Positions 34,280 to 43,967 of a DNA stretch of 64,000 nucleotides are shown here, one piece after another. The first letter of the stretch is position 1, and the number at the start of each line of letters is the position of its first letter. The notes under the pieces are model-generated. The model searched no databases. It was given only the letters and a program-made list of their open reading frames with translations, and was not told the DNA's origin. A program made the translations under genes and the position numbers. The stretch comes from Pleomorphochaeta sp. (GTDB lineage: Bacteria; Spirochaetota; Spirochaetia; Sphaerochaetales; Sphaerochaetaceae): assembly GCA_028532815.1 (NCBI GenBank), contig JAQQAS010000052.1, positions 1 through 64,000 of the forward strand, given 5' to 3'.

Positions 34280-35761
34280 ATGAGTGTTAGAGTACGTTAC
34301 GCACCATCTCCTACTGGTTTGCAGCACATTGGTGGTGTTAGAACAGCATTGTTTAATTATTTTTATGCCAAAGCTCAAGGTGGAGATTTTCTTCTTAGAG
34401 TAGAGGATACAGATAGAGAAAGATATAGTGAAGAATCATTAGATGATTTGTATCAAACATTAAATTGGCTTGATGTCAAATGGGATGAAGGCCCTATTGT
34501 AGGCGGCCCTTATGGTCCATATATTCAAAGCGAACGTTTTGAGTTATATCAGAAATATGCAAAAATGCTTGTTGAAAAAGATATGGCATATTATTGCTAC
34601 TGTACTCCTGAAAGATTAGAAAGAGTAAGAAAAGAACAAAAAGAAAGTAAGAGCTCAGTTCAAGGTTATGATAGACATTGTAGTAATTTAACTAAAGAAC
34701 AAAGAGATGAGTTAGAAAAACAAGGTATTAAACCTGTAATTAGACTTAGAGTTCCTTTAGAGGGTAAAACAACTTTCCATGATGTTTTGATGGGCGATAT
34801 TACAAGAAAGAATAAAGATGTATCTCCAGATCCTGTTTTATTAAAGAGTGATGGATTTCCAACTTACCACTTAGCTAATGTTGTTGATGACCATTTGATG
34901 GGAATTACTCACATCATGAGAGCTCAAGAGTGGATTCCATCAGGACCTTTACATATTTTACTATATAAAGCTTTTGGTTGGGAGCCTCCTGTATATTGCC
35001 ATTTACCAATGGTTATGGGAAAAGATGGTCAAAAACTTTCTAAACGTCATGGTTCAACTAGTGTTAAAGACTTTAGAGAAAAAGGATATTTACCTGAAGC
35101 TTTAATGAATTATGTAACACTTGTAGGTTGGTCTTATGATGATAAGAGTGAATTCTTTAGCAAAGAGGAATTAGAAAAAATCTTTGATATAACCAAAATT
35201 CACAAAGCACCAGGTGTATTTGATTACAAAAAACTTGATTGGTTTAATGGCCAATATATTAGAAAATTAAGTGATCAAGAATTAAAAGAAAAAGTATTAC
35301 CTTATCTTGTAAAAGAAGGCTTTGTTGATGAGCCTATTACAAAAGAACAAGATGATATTTTAAATAAATTAATACCTTGTGTTAAACCTAGATTGAAAGT
35401 TTTATCTGATATCGTAGCTTTGTCAAAATTTTTATTCACCGAACCTGAAGTTGCAGAAAAAGAGATGTTTGTTGCAAAGAAAATGGATTTAGCCTCATCT
35501 ACAACAGCATTAATTAAAGCTTATGATATCTTAAAATCCGGTTTAGATAGTGATAAACCATTTGAAGAGATAGAAAGTGAAATCTGTGATGTAGCTAAAG
35601 AAATGGAAGTAAAAGTGAATGCAGTATTTACTCCACTTAGAGTTGCACTAACCTCAAGCACTGTAAGTTTACCAATGAATGATACTGTAACTTTATTAGG
35701 TAAAGAAAAATGTTATAAAAGAATTGAAAGAGCAATAGAAATGCTTAAGGGAGAAATATAA
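34280..35761 (+). CDS. gltX: Glutamyl-tRNA synthetase
   Basis: 493 aa class I enzyme that charges tRNA-Glu. [22 protein letters not shown] holds the HIGH-type motif (HIGG) and [11 protein letters not shown] the KMSKS loop. Start at the ATG giving [13 protein letters not shown], 9 bases after AAAGGAG; an in-frame upstream start would add 28 residues not found in the family. First of gltX-glyS-tyrS. No tRNA-Gln synthetase was seen, but tRNA-Gln(TTG) is present in the window; whether this enzyme is discriminating cannot be told. Confidence 0.96.
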   Translation: MSVRVRYAPSPTGLQHIGGVRTALFNYFYAKAQGGDFLLRVEDTDRERYSEESLDDLYQTLNWLDVKWDEGPIVGGPYGPYIQSERFELYQKYAKMLVEKDMAYYCYCTPERLERVRKEQKESKSSVQGYDRHCSNLTKEQRDELEKQGIKPVIRLRVPLEGKTTFHDVLMGDITRKNKDVSPDPVLLKSDGFPTYHLANVVDDHLMGITHIMRAQEWIPSGPLHILLYKAFGWEPPVYCHLPMVMGKDGQKLSKRHGSTSVKDFREKGYLPEALMNYVTLVGWSYDDKSEFFSKEELEKIFDITKIHKAPGVFDYKKLDWFNGQYIRKLSDQELKEKVLPYLVKEGFVDEPITKEQDDILNKLIPCVKPRLKVLSDIVALSKFLFTEPEVAEKEMFVAKKMDLASSTTALIKAYDILKSGLDSDKPFEEIESEICDVAKEMEVKVNAVFTPLRVALTSSTVSLPMNDTVTLLGKEKCYKRIERAIEMLKGEI

Positions 35762-35762
35762 G

Positions 35763-37085
35763 ATGGCTGAAATAACAATGGATAAGATTGTATCATTATG
35801 TAAGAGACGTGGATTTATTTTCCAATCAAGTGAAATATATGGTGGTTTAAATGGTGCATATGATTACGGTCCATTAGGTGTTCAACTAAAAAACAATATC
35901 AGAGATTTCTGGTGGAAAGAAATGACTCAACTACATGATAATATTGTAGGTATTGATGCTTCTATTCTTATGGCTTCAAAAGTATGGGAAGCTAGTGGTC
36001 ACGTTTCAAACTTCAGTGATCCAATGGTAGACTGTAAAGAATGTAAGAGTCGCTTTAGAGCTGACCAAATAGATTTAGAGGCTCCATGTCCTGTTTGTGG
36101 AAATAAAGATAGTTTTACAGAACCTAGAAACTTTAACTTAATGTTTGAAACTCATATTGGTGCAAACAGAGATGCTTCATCAGTTGTTTATTTAAGACCA
36201 GAAACAGCTCAAGGTATTTATGTAAACTTCAAAAATGTAGTTGCTTCATCAAGAGTAAAAATACCTTTCGGTATTGCTCAAGTTGGTAAATCATTTAGAA
36301 ATGAAATTACTACTAAAAACTTTATTTTCCGCTCATGTGAATTTGAACAAATGGAAATGCAATTCTTTGTAAAACCTGGTGAAGATGAAAAATGGTTCTC
36401 ATACTGGATGGAAGAAAGAATGGCTTTCTACGATAAAATGGGAATTAAAAAAGAACATTTAAAATGGCATAGACATGGAAGCGATGAATTAGCTTTCTAT
36501 GCAAAAGATGCATATGATATTCAATTCCTTTTCCCAATGGGATGGCAGGAATTAGAAGGTGTTCATAGCAGAACTGATTATGATTTAACTCAACACACTA
36601 AATTCTGTGGTAAGAAACAAGAGTACTTAGATCCTGTAACTAATGAAAGATATATTCCTTATGTTGTTGAAACTAGTGCTGGTTTAACAAGAAATGTTCT
36701 AATGGCTCTATGTGATGCTTATGATGAAGAAGATTTAGATGGAGATAAGAGAACAGTTCTTCACTTCCATCCATCAATTGCTCCAGTTCAAGTTGCTGTT
36801 CTACCTTTAGTAAAAAAAGACGGAATCGCTGAAATGGCAAAAGATTTAGAAAAAGAACTTAGAAATGATTTCACAACTTTCTACGATCAAAGCGGTGCTA
36901 TTGGTAGAAGATATAGAAGAATGGATGAAATTGGTACTCCTTATTGTATAACTTTAGACTACGATACTAAAGAAGATGATACAGTTACTCTAAGATTTAG
37001 AGATTCAATGGAACAAGTTAGAGTTGCAAAGAAAGATTTGGTAAAAACTATTAAAGAAGCAACTAAAAATTACAAAAGGAACTAG
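35763..37085 (+). CDS. glyS: Glycyl-tRNA synthetase, homodimeric (alpha2) type
   Basis: 440-aa class II enzyme. [27 protein letters not shown] region near the N terminus, zinc-like [12 protein letters not shown] ... CPVCGNK, class II motif 2 ([16 protein letters not shown]) and motif 3 near [12 protein letters not shown] are those of the eukaryote-like one-chain GlyRS, not the bacterial alpha2-beta2 form. Begins one base after the gltX stop, with GGGAG inside gltX. Confidence 0.96.
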   Translation: MAEITMDKIVSLCKRRGFIFQSSEIYGGLNGAYDYGPLGVQLKNNIRDFWWKEMTQLHDNIVGIDASILMASKVWEASGHVSNFSDPMVDCKECKSRFRADQIDLEAPCPVCGNKDSFTEPRNFNLMFETHIGANRDASSVVYLRPETAQGIYVNFKNVVASSRVKIPFGIAQVGKSFRNEITTKNFIFRSCEFEQMEMQFFVKPGEDEKWFSYWMEERMAFYDKMGIKKEHLKWHRHGSDELAFYAKDAYDIQFLFPMGWQELEGVHSRTDYDLTQHTKFCGKKQEYLDPVTNERYIPYVVETSAGLTRNVLMALCDAYDEEDLDGDKRTVLHFHPSIAPVQVAVLPLVKKDGIAEMAKDLEKELRNDFTTFYDQSGAIGRRYRRMDEIGTPYCITLDYDTKEDDTVTLRFRDSMEQVRVAKKDLVKTIKEATKNYKRN

Positions 37086-37091
37086 ATAATA

Positions 37092-38351
37092 ATGAATAGC
37101 GCTTTACAAACATTACAGGATAGAGGATTTATTAAAGCTTGTACTGATATTGAAGCTTTAAGTGATTTGATGGATAAAGAAAAGGTTAAATTCTATGTAG
37201 GTGTTGACCCTACTGGTAAAAGTGTTCACGTTGGACACATGGTTCCTTTTTTTGCAATGCACCATTTACAAAATGCTGGTCACCTTCCAATTGCTTTAGT
37301 TGGTGGTGGTACAGGTATGATTGGAGATCCATCAGGTAAAACAGAAATGAGAAAGATGTTGACTCCTGAACAAATCCAAAAAAACTGTGAAAGTATTAAA
37401 AAACAATTAGGTACAGTTGTTGATTTTGATGAACAAAAAGATTCTTCAAAAGGGCAAGCTGTTATGTTAAACAATGCTGATTGGTTAACTAATTTAAATT
37501 ATATTGATTTCTTAAGAGAAATTGGAAGACACTTTTCTGTAAACAGAATGTTAACCTTTGAATCTTATAAACAACGTTTAGAAAGAGGATTATCTTTCAT
37601 TGAATTTAACTACCAATTATTACAATCATATGACTTTTTAACCCTTTATCAAAATGAAGGTTGTCGTCTACAAATCGGTGGTGATGATCAATGGGGTAAT
37701 ATTGTTAGTGGTATCGATCTAATAAGAAAGATTGAAGGTGCAGAATGTTATGGGTTAACCTTTAATTTAATTACTAGAGCAGATGGTAAGAAAATGGGTA
37801 AGAGTGAAAAGGGAGCTGTATTCTTGGATCCTGAAATGTTCTCTCCATATGATTTCTACCAATACTGGAGAAATGTAAATGATGCTGATGTAATTAAGTT
37901 TATGAAATTATTTACATTCTTAAGTCTTGAAGAAATTTCAACTTATGATAAACCTAATGTTAATATTAATGAAGCAAAAGAAAGACTAGCATATGAACAG
38001 ACTAAGATTGTTCATGGTGAAGAAGAAGCTCAAAAAGCTAAAACAGCTGCAAGGGCTATGTTTAGTTCTTCAGCTGTTGCAACTACGGCTCAAAGAGAAG
38101 GTATGCCTTCCCTTGAAATTGAAATGGATAAACTAAAAGAAGGTATTCCTGTACTAACTTTATATGCTTCTACTTCTTTAGCTTCATCAAATAGTGAAGC
38201 TCGTCGTCTTGTTCAAGGTGGTGGTGCTTCTATCAACAATCAAAAGATAACAGATTTAAAATTTGTTGTAACTGATGAAATGTTGGATGAAGAGGGTGAG
38301 TTAATTCTCAAAGCTGGGAAGAAACGCTTCTTTAGAATTATTGTAAAATAA
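37092..38351 (+). CDS. tyrS: Tyrosyl-tRNA synthetase
   Basis: 419-aa class I enzyme: YVGVDPTGKSVHVGHMVP (HVGH), GGDDQWGNIVSG and KKMGKSEKGA (KMGKS), then a C-terminal S4-like RNA-binding domain (SNSEARRLVQGGGASINNQKI). Third synthetase in the operon, 6 bases after glyS. No T-box leader precedes the operon. The ABC importer genes follow after 49 bases without a terminator, so read-through is likely. Confidence 0.96.
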   Translation: MNSALQTLQDRGFIKACTDIEALSDLMDKEKVKFYVGVDPTGKSVHVGHMVPFFAMHHLQNAGHLPIALVGGGTGMIGDPSGKTEMRKMLTPEQIQKNCESIKKQLGTVVDFDEQKDSSKGQAVMLNNADWLTNLNYIDFLREIGRHFSVNRMLTFESYKQRLERGLSFIEFNYQLLQSYDFLTLYQNEGCRLQIGGDDQWGNIVSGIDLIRKIEGAECYGLTFNLITRADGKKMGKSEKGAVFLDPEMFSPYDFYQYWRNVNDADVIKFMKLFTFLSLEEISTYDKPNVNINEAKERLAYEQTKIVHGEEEAQKAKTAARAMFSSSAVATTAQREGMPSLEIEMDKLKEGIPVLTLYASTSLASSNSEARRLVQGGGASINNQKITDLKFVVTDEMLDEEGELILKAGKKRFFRIIVK

Positions 38352-38400
38352 AAGGAATTACGACAAAAAGCCATAGTTTCTTAAAGGATGGTAATGATTT

Positions 38401-39366
38401 ATGAAAAAGAAAATGTTTGCTTTAAGTTTAATTATACTTATCGTAACAACTACAGTTTTTGCTCAAGCGGAATTTGAAAAAGCAAATCAAGCGGGAAAAG
38501 TTAATGTAGAGCTTGCTGTAATGGCTGGCCCAACTGGTTTTTCTAGTGCAAAAATTGCAAGGGATAATGGTGAAATTGGTTCAAATGTATTAGTTAATAC
38601 TAGTGTTTATGCATCTCCTAATGAAGTTGTAGCAAAATTAACTAATGGAGAAGTTGATGTTGCAGCTCTACCAACAAATTTAGCAGCAATATTATATAAC
38701 AAGGGTGTAGATGTTAAATTAGTTGCCGTAATTGGTAATGGAATGTTAAATGTATTATCTACAAATCCTGAAAATTGGGTTAATACAAAGATTCAAATTC
38801 CAGGGGGACCTTCAGCAACTCCAAACCAAATTGCAAGTATGTTGATCGGTGAAAATGGTTATGATATTTCTGATTTCGATTTAGATTTTAGTGTAACATC
38901 TTCAGCTCAGCTATCTCAATTATTAATTGCAAACAAAGCCGAAACTGCTTTATTACCAGAGCCTTTTGCTACTATGGTTTTATCAAAGAATCCTGATATG
39001 GAAGTTGTATTAGATATTCAAAAGATGTATGAAAGTACAACAGGGTTTAGTAATTATCCAATGACTGTTTTAGTTGTACAAAATAAATTTAATGAAGAAA
39101 ATCCTCAAGCAGTAAAAGCTGTGTTAAAGGCTTATGAAGATAGTGTAGCATTTGTATTAGCAAATCCTAATGAAGCTGCACAAACTATTGAAGAAATTAA
39201 CATCATGCCTGCTTCAATGGCAGCTCCAGCTATCCCAAATTGTAATTTGACTTATGAAGATATCGATATGGCAAAAGCAGAAGTTGTAAATTACTATAAT
39301 TTATTATTTAACTTTGATGCTAAAAGTGTAGGTGGAAAATTACCTGATGAAGGATTCTATTTATAG
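38401..39366 (+). CDS. ABC importer substrate-binding protein, SsuA/NMT1-like
   Basis: 321 aa, type I signal ending VFAQA. Fold of the nitrate/sulfonate/thiamine-precursor binders: VELAVMAGPTGFSSAKIA, VDVAALPTNLAAILYNKG, IQIPGGPSATPNQIA, ALLPEPFATMVLSK. AAAGGATGG ribosome site. Operon with permease and ATPase. Ligand undetermined: aliphatic sulfonate, taurine or a hydroxymethyl-pyrimidine compound are options in this family. Confidence 0.85.
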   Translation: MKKKMFALSLIILIVTTTVFAQAEFEKANQAGKVNVELAVMAGPTGFSSAKIARDNGEIGSNVLVNTSVYASPNEVVAKLTNGEVDVAALPTNLAAILYNKGVDVKLVAVIGNGMLNVLSTNPENWVNTKIQIPGGPSATPNQIASMLIGENGYDISDFDLDFSVTSSAQLSQLLIANKAETALLPEPFATMVLSKNPDMEVVLDIQKMYESTTGFSNYPMTVLVVQNKFNEENPQAVKAVLKAYEDSVAFVLANPNEAAQTIEEINIMPASMAAPAIPNCNLTYEDIDMAKAEVVNYYNLLFNFDAKSVGGKLPDEGFYL

Positions 39367-39369
39367 AAT

Positions 39370-40155
39370 ATGAATAAAAAGAAAAAAGCCTTAACTAAGA
39401 TTGTTGTTATAATTAGTTCAGTGGTAATATTTTTACTAATCTGGCAAATAGTAGCTACATCTATGGACTCTCAAATATTATTGCCCAAGGTGCACACAGT
39501 CATTTTAAGGCTTTTTGAATTATTCAAAAGTGATGATTTTTTATTTAATGTTTTATCAACAGTTTATAGAGCTCTAGAAAGCTTTATAATTATTGTTGTA
39601 TTTGCTACAATTTTAGGCACTCTAGCAGGTAGATATAAGTTGTTGAGCTGGTTTATAACTCCAGTTTTAACAGTTTTAAAAACAACACCTGTTATGAGTG
39701 TTATTTTATTGGCATTTATTTGGTTTAAAACGGGAACTGTTCCAATTTTTTCAGCATTTTTGATGGGATTCCCAATTATGTATATGATGATGGAAGGTGC
39801 TGTAGAGCATTTAGAAGAAGAGATGAATCAAATGTGTTATCTCTATGGGTTTACTAAATCTCAAAAGCTAAGACATTATATAATTCCAACATTAGCTAAA
39901 CCTTTCTCTCTTGGGGCTAAACAAACTTTATCTATGGTTTGGAAAGTTGTTGTAGCTGCTGAAGTTTTAACTATTCCAAAGTATGGAGTAGGTGCAAAAA
40001 TGCAATTTGCTCAAATTCAATTAGAAACAGCTGAGGTGTTAGCTTGGACTTTGATTGCTATATTATTATCAGCAATCGGAGATTTTATATTTCATTTAAT
40101 TGAAGCAAGTATTAAGTTTGTAGTTAGACGAATAAAGGAGAAAAAAGCATTGTGA
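39370..40155 (+). CDS. ABC importer permease, SsuC/TauC-like
   Basis: 261 aa with six membrane segments; family blocks LGTLAGRYKLLSWFITPVLTVLKTTPVMSVILLA and the coupling EAA-like loop (EEEMNQMCYLYGFTKSQKLRHYIIP). Three bases after the binding-protein gene, GTGA overlap with the ATPase gene. Confidence 0.9.
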   Translation: MNKKKKALTKIVVIISSVVIFLLIWQIVATSMDSQILLPKVHTVILRLFELFKSDDFLFNVLSTVYRALESFIIIVVFATILGTLAGRYKLLSWFITPVLTVLKTTPVMSVILLAFIWFKTGTVPIFSAFLMGFPIMYMMMEGAVEHLEEEMNQMCYLYGFTKSQKLRHYIIPTLAKPFSLGAKQTLSMVWKVVVAAEVLTIPKYGVGAKMQFAQIQLETAEVLAWTLIAILLSAIGDFIFHLIEASIKFVVRRIKEKKAL

Positions 40156-40853
40156 AAATTGTAAATCTATCCTTTTCTTATAACGATACAAAAATATTTG
40201 ATAATTTCAATTTAGATATTGAAGAAAATTCAATATGTACTGTTGTTGGCTCTTCTGGCTGTGGTAAAACAACATTGTTAAAGTTGGTTTCTAATCTTGA
40301 AAAACCTTCTGGTGGGATAATAATCAAATGTGATGATGAAATAGGTGCTGTAAGTTATCTATTCCAAGAACCAAGGCTTTTAAGAAGCCAAACTACTTTT
40401 AGTAATATTGATATAATCTTAAAAAATTCTATTAAAGATAAAAATGAAAGAAAGGATAAGGTTATGTATTACTTAGAGAGAGTAGGCCTTCTTGAACACA
40501 GACAAAAATATCCAAATGAACTTTCAGGTGGAATGAGACAAAGAGCTGCTATAGCAAGAGCTTTTGCATATCCTTCTAATCTTATTTTAATGGATGAGCC
40601 AATGCAAGGATTGGATATAAGTAGTAAGTATGATGTTTTAGACCTATTTAAAGAAATGTGGGAAAGTGATCCTAGAACTACTTTGTTTGTAACTCATGAT
40701 TTGCGAGACGCACTTATGATGGGGGATAGACTAGTTTGTTTAGGAGACCCTAATAAACCAAAACTTAATCTTGATTTAAAAAATGACAAACCCTTAAGTG
40801 ATGAAAAATTAGGGTATTATGAAAACCTTATTTTAAATTCTATCTTGAACTAA
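40152..40853 (+). CDS. ABC importer ATP-binding protein, SsuB/TauB-like
   Basis: 233 aa from GTG. Walker A GSSGCGKTT, Q-loop YLFQEPRLL, signature LSGGMRQRA, Walker B LILMDEPMQGLD, H-loop FVTHDL. Overlaps the permease gene by four bases and ends the operon. Confidence 0.92.
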   Translation: MKIVNLSFSYNDTKIFDNFNLDIEENSICTVVGSSGCGKTTLLKLVSNLEKPSGGIIIKCDDEIGAVSYLFQEPRLLRSQTTFSNIDIILKNSIKDKNERKDKVMYYLERVGLLEHRQKYPNELSGGMRQRAAIARAFAYPSNLILMDEPMQGLDISSKYDVLDLFKEMWESDPRTTLFVTHDLRDALMMGDRLVCLGDPNKPKLNLDLKNDKPLSDEKLGYYENLILNSILN

Positions 40854-40979
40854 ATCTTTTTATTATTATATATCTTAGTTAGTTTAATAATTATAATAAT
40901 TGTAATACAAACTTATATTTTTCTTGACAAATCCCTTCTTGTATATAAAGCTATAAAAAACTAAAAAGGAGTACTGTTA

Positions 40980-42425
40980 ATGAATGTAATAGTTACAGTT
41001 ATTGTTGTTGTTTACATGCTTGCCATGTTAGCAATAGGTTATTATTCAAGTACAAAGGTAAAATCAAACACTGATTTTATGGTCGCAGGTAGAAGACTAG
41101 GCCCTCTTTTAATGGCAGGCACTTTAGCTGCTACAGAAATTGGAGGAGGTAGTTCACTAGGTGTTGTAGCAAACAGCTATGGTGGTTGGGGACTATCAGC
41201 TGCTTGGTATATAATTGCTATGGGGATAGCTTTTATTATCTTAATTCCAATCGCACCTAAATTTAGGAAAGTTGAAGTTAAAACTGTTCCTGAGTATTTT
41301 AGAAGAAGATATGATAAATTCTCAGGTGGTTTTAGTGCAATCATTATGATTTTAGCATTAATTGGTTTAACTGCAGCTCAATTTAAAGCTAGCGCATCAA
41401 TTTTAGAAATCATGTTGGGAATTAAATATAGTACAGCAATTACAATTGTTGCTATCGTTATTACTATCTATGCTGTTATGGGTGGACTTTGGTCAGTAAC
41501 CTTAACAGACTTTATCCAAGTATTTCTAATTGTTATAGGTATGATAATGGCAATACCTTTTGCATTTAGACTTGCAGGTGGTTGGACTAGTATTAAATCA
41601 AATATTCCACCTGAAGCTTTAAGCTTTACCAAAGGAATAGGTGGTGCAGGTCATATAGTAGGATATGTAATAATGTATTTAGCTTCATTCTCTGTTGGAC
41701 AAGAAGCAGTAAGTAGATATTATGCTGCTAGAGATGGAAAAGCGGCTGTACAAGGCTCAATTGCTGCAGCAATCATTAATTTTATATTTGCCTTTGTTCC
41801 TGTCCTTCTTGGCCTTGCTATGTTAGCTATGAAGAATCAAGGTATCTTAGATGCTTCAGTTGTCGATGCTCTAGAAAATAATAGTAGATATGCACTTCCA
41901 GCTTTAGCAAATGTTGCTATGCCTGCAATTATTTGTGGTTTACTGTTTGCTGGAATTATAAGTGCTACTATGTCTTCAGCAGATAGTGATCTTTTAGGCG
42001 CTGGTTCAATGTTCAGTAATGATATCTATAAAGTATTTTTAAAGAAAGATGCATCTTCTAAAGAAGTATTATTAATAACTAAAATTGGTATGATTGTAAT
42101 TGGTGTTTTTGCATACTTCGTTGCTAGATGGGCAGACAATATTATTTCCCTATTAGCATTTAGCTTTACTTTAAGAGCTGCTGGAACTTTCTGTCCTTAT
42201 GTATTTGGACACTTCTGGAAAAAGAGCTCTAGTGCTGGTAGTATTGCATCAATTCTAGGGGGCTCTCTATTCTATTTCTTATTAGATAAAGGTGTTGTTC
42301 CAAGTATTGCAAGTATTAATAATATTATTCCAGCTTTACTTCTAAGTTTAATTTTATTCGTTGGGTTCTCTTTATTGTTCCCTCCAAAAGAATTAACTGT
42401 TGATTTAGCTTTTGAAGAAGATTAA
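40980..42425 (+). CDS. Sodium/solute symporter (SSS family)
   Basis: 481 aa with about 13 membrane helices. SSS landmarks: DFMVAGRRLGPLLMAGTLAATEIGGGSSLG, MGGLWSVTLTDFIQ, and GIISATMSSADSDLLGAGSMFSNDIY. Members import proline, pantothenate, sugars or carboxylates with Na+; the substrate cannot be read here. AAAAGGAG ribosome site, a TTGACA at 40925 nearby. Monocistronic. Confidence 0.92.
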   Translation: MNVIVTVIVVVYMLAMLAIGYYSSTKVKSNTDFMVAGRRLGPLLMAGTLAATEIGGGSSLGVVANSYGGWGLSAAWYIIAMGIAFIILIPIAPKFRKVEVKTVPEYFRRRYDKFSGGFSAIIMILALIGLTAAQFKASASILEIMLGIKYSTAITIVAIVITIYAVMGGLWSVTLTDFIQVFLIVIGMIMAIPFAFRLAGGWTSIKSNIPPEALSFTKGIGGAGHIVGYVIMYLASFSVGQEAVSRYYAARDGKAAVQGSIAAAIINFIFAFVPVLLGLAMLAMKNQGILDASVVDALENNSRYALPALANVAMPAIICGLLFAGIISATMSSADSDLLGAGSMFSNDIYKVFLKKDASSKEVLLITKIGMIVIGVFAYFVARWADNIISLLAFSFTLRAAGTFCPYVFGHFWKKSSSAGSIASILGGSLFYFLLDKGVVPSIASINNIIPALLLSLILFVGFSLLFPPKELTVDLAFEED

Positions 42426-42437
42426 GTAATAAAAAAA

Positions 42438-42470
42438 GCTGTTGATAAAATTTTAAGTTTTATCAACAGC
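42438..42470. terminator. Terminator shared by symporter and desulfoferrodoxin genes
   Basis: GCTGTTGATAAAA / TTTTATCAACAGC, a 13-bp stem with a 7-nt loop. On the minus strand it is followed by TTTTTTTATT, so it is strong for the desulfoferrodoxin gene. Confidence 0.9.
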
Positions 42471-42494
42471 GATTAAGATTATGAATTTAATTAA

Positions 42495-42878
42495 TTATAC
42501 TCTTGTTTCCCACAAGCCATGTAAATTACAGTATTCAAAAGCAGCAACAAGTTTATCGCCATCTGCTAGAGCAAATTGTGCTTTTGGTTCATCTGAAGGA
42601 GTTAAATTTTTTCTTTGTCCACCATGTTCTGTTTGGATATAAATCCAAGTAATTAAATGTTTTTCTGTCATTGGGTGTGGTACAGAGCCAACTTCAACAG
42701 TAACTATATTACCTTCAACGGTTACTACAGGAACGTGTTTTTCGTTAGCAGCATCAACTGTGTTTGGTACTAGTTTCTGCATTTCTTCTCCACAACAAAC
42801 TACAGGAACTCCTGCGTCATGTACTTTGGCAACAATATTGCCACAATGTTTACAAATGTAAAATTCTTGTTCTTTCAT
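42495..42878 (-). CDS. dfx: Desulfoferrodoxin (superoxide reductase)
   Basis: 127 aa. Reduces superoxide to hydrogen peroxide without making oxygen, the way anaerobes avoid dismutase. An N-terminal desulforedoxin domain binds Fe with CKHC ... CC (residues 9-12 and 28-29), and the catalytic centre uses EKHVP, PHPMTEKH and CNLHGLW ligands (four His, one Cys). AGGAGATG before the ATG. Points to an anaerobe exposed to some oxygen. Confidence 0.96.
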   Translation of the reverse strand: MKEQEFYICKHCGNIVAKVHDAGVPVVCCGEEMQKLVPNTVDAANEKHVPVVTVEGNIVTVEVGSVPHPMTEKHLITWIYIQTEHGGQRKNLTPSDEPKAQFALADGDKLVAAFEYCNLHGLWETRV

Positions 42879-43045
42879 TATTTCATCTCCTATGAAACTA
42901 ATAATATCACAAATATCTTTAAAGGGAAACCTTTTTTAAAAAATAAATGATATTGATTATTAATTAGCATTAATTATCAATAAAATCAATAGGTTTTATA
43001 AAAATACTTAATATATGTTTTGATATTATTTGAAATTTAAGAAAT

Positions 43046-43714
43046 TTAGTTTACGCTATAGGCAACTTGAATAGTTGCACTGTAAGAGCCTGCAGGTAAT
43101 TTACTTTCTCCACTCCAGCCTATACCTAATTCCATAAAGAATAATTCTTTATTTAAATGAGTAGTTGAAGTGTTTCTTATTGAATTAAAAGTATCAGGGT
43201 CTGGTATTGTATAATTACTTGAACTAGTGTAGGGCTCTAAATAATAACCACTTTGAATAGTATAATCGGAGATTACTTCTTCAGCTGTAGAACTTAATGT
43301 GTAATAACTTGTTGAGGTTGAAAAAGTATCGTTTTGTGGTGCTATAATCTCAGTATTGATTGGAACCGTTGTTGTTGTGTTTTCATTAGTAAATCCAGAG
43401 CTACTTATTGTAACATTTAAAGCTTTAGATTCTTGAAAGTTCGATCCCACAAAAAAGTAATATCTATAAATAGATGTGCTAGCTAAATTGTCAGTCAATA
43501 GAGAATCTGTATTTAATGTTTCAGATACACTTTCTGCTACAGGTGTTACTCCTGTTACTGTATCATCTGAGCTTTCGGCTTTGTACATACTAAAGATTGG
43601 CCCTGTTTCTTCAATGTCTACATTCAATAGAATTGATCCTGAATCTGTAGCTGAAAAAAGGCTATTTACTGAAATTAATAGTATCGCTATTAAAAATAAA
43701 TATATCTTTTTCAT
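43046..43714 (-). CDS. Secreted Ser/Thr-rich protein of unknown function
   Basis: 222 aa; signal peptide MKKIYLFLIAILLISVNSLFSA. The mature chain is very rich in Ser, Thr and Asn, predicted beta, and closes with LPAGSYSATIQVAYSVN, a pattern like the last strand of pilin- or adhesin-type Ig folds (compare DUF4402-type proteins). GAGG precedes the ATG. Single gene. A surface or periplasmic structural protein is a fair inference but no family is certain. Confidence 0.7.
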   Translation of the reverse strand: MKKIYLFLIAILLISVNSLFSATDSGSILLNVDIEETGPIFSMYKAESSDDTVTGVTPVAESVSETLNTDSLLTDNLASTSIYRYYFFVGSNFQESKALNVTISSSGFTNENTTTTVPINTEIIAPQNDTFSTSTSYYTLSSTAEEVISDYTIQSGYYLEPYTSSSNYTIPDPDTFNSIRNTSTTHLNKELFFMELGIGWSGESKLPAGSYSATIQVAYSVN

Positions 43715-43917
43715 GTTTTCCTCATCTATAATTATAAGATACTCCTACTTGCAACTTATGTCAATAGTTTTGTAAAGAATGTATAGATATGAATTTAAAA
43801 TAGTTATTTATTTGTTTGATAAGTAATTATTGATTGTACACTTACTAAATAATCGAAAAAATATTTAAAATAATTAATAAAGCATAATCTATGTTAAGTA
43901 GGTTAAATATAAAAAAA

Positions 43918-43946
43918 TCTTACCCTAAAAATAATTAGGATAAGAT
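43918..43946 (-). terminator. gdhA terminator
   Basis: Minus strand ATCTTATCCTAA / TTAGGGTAAGAT (one mismatch) then TTTTTTATA. Confidence 0.85.
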
Positions 43947-43967
43947 AAGTATTTAATATTAGTTTTT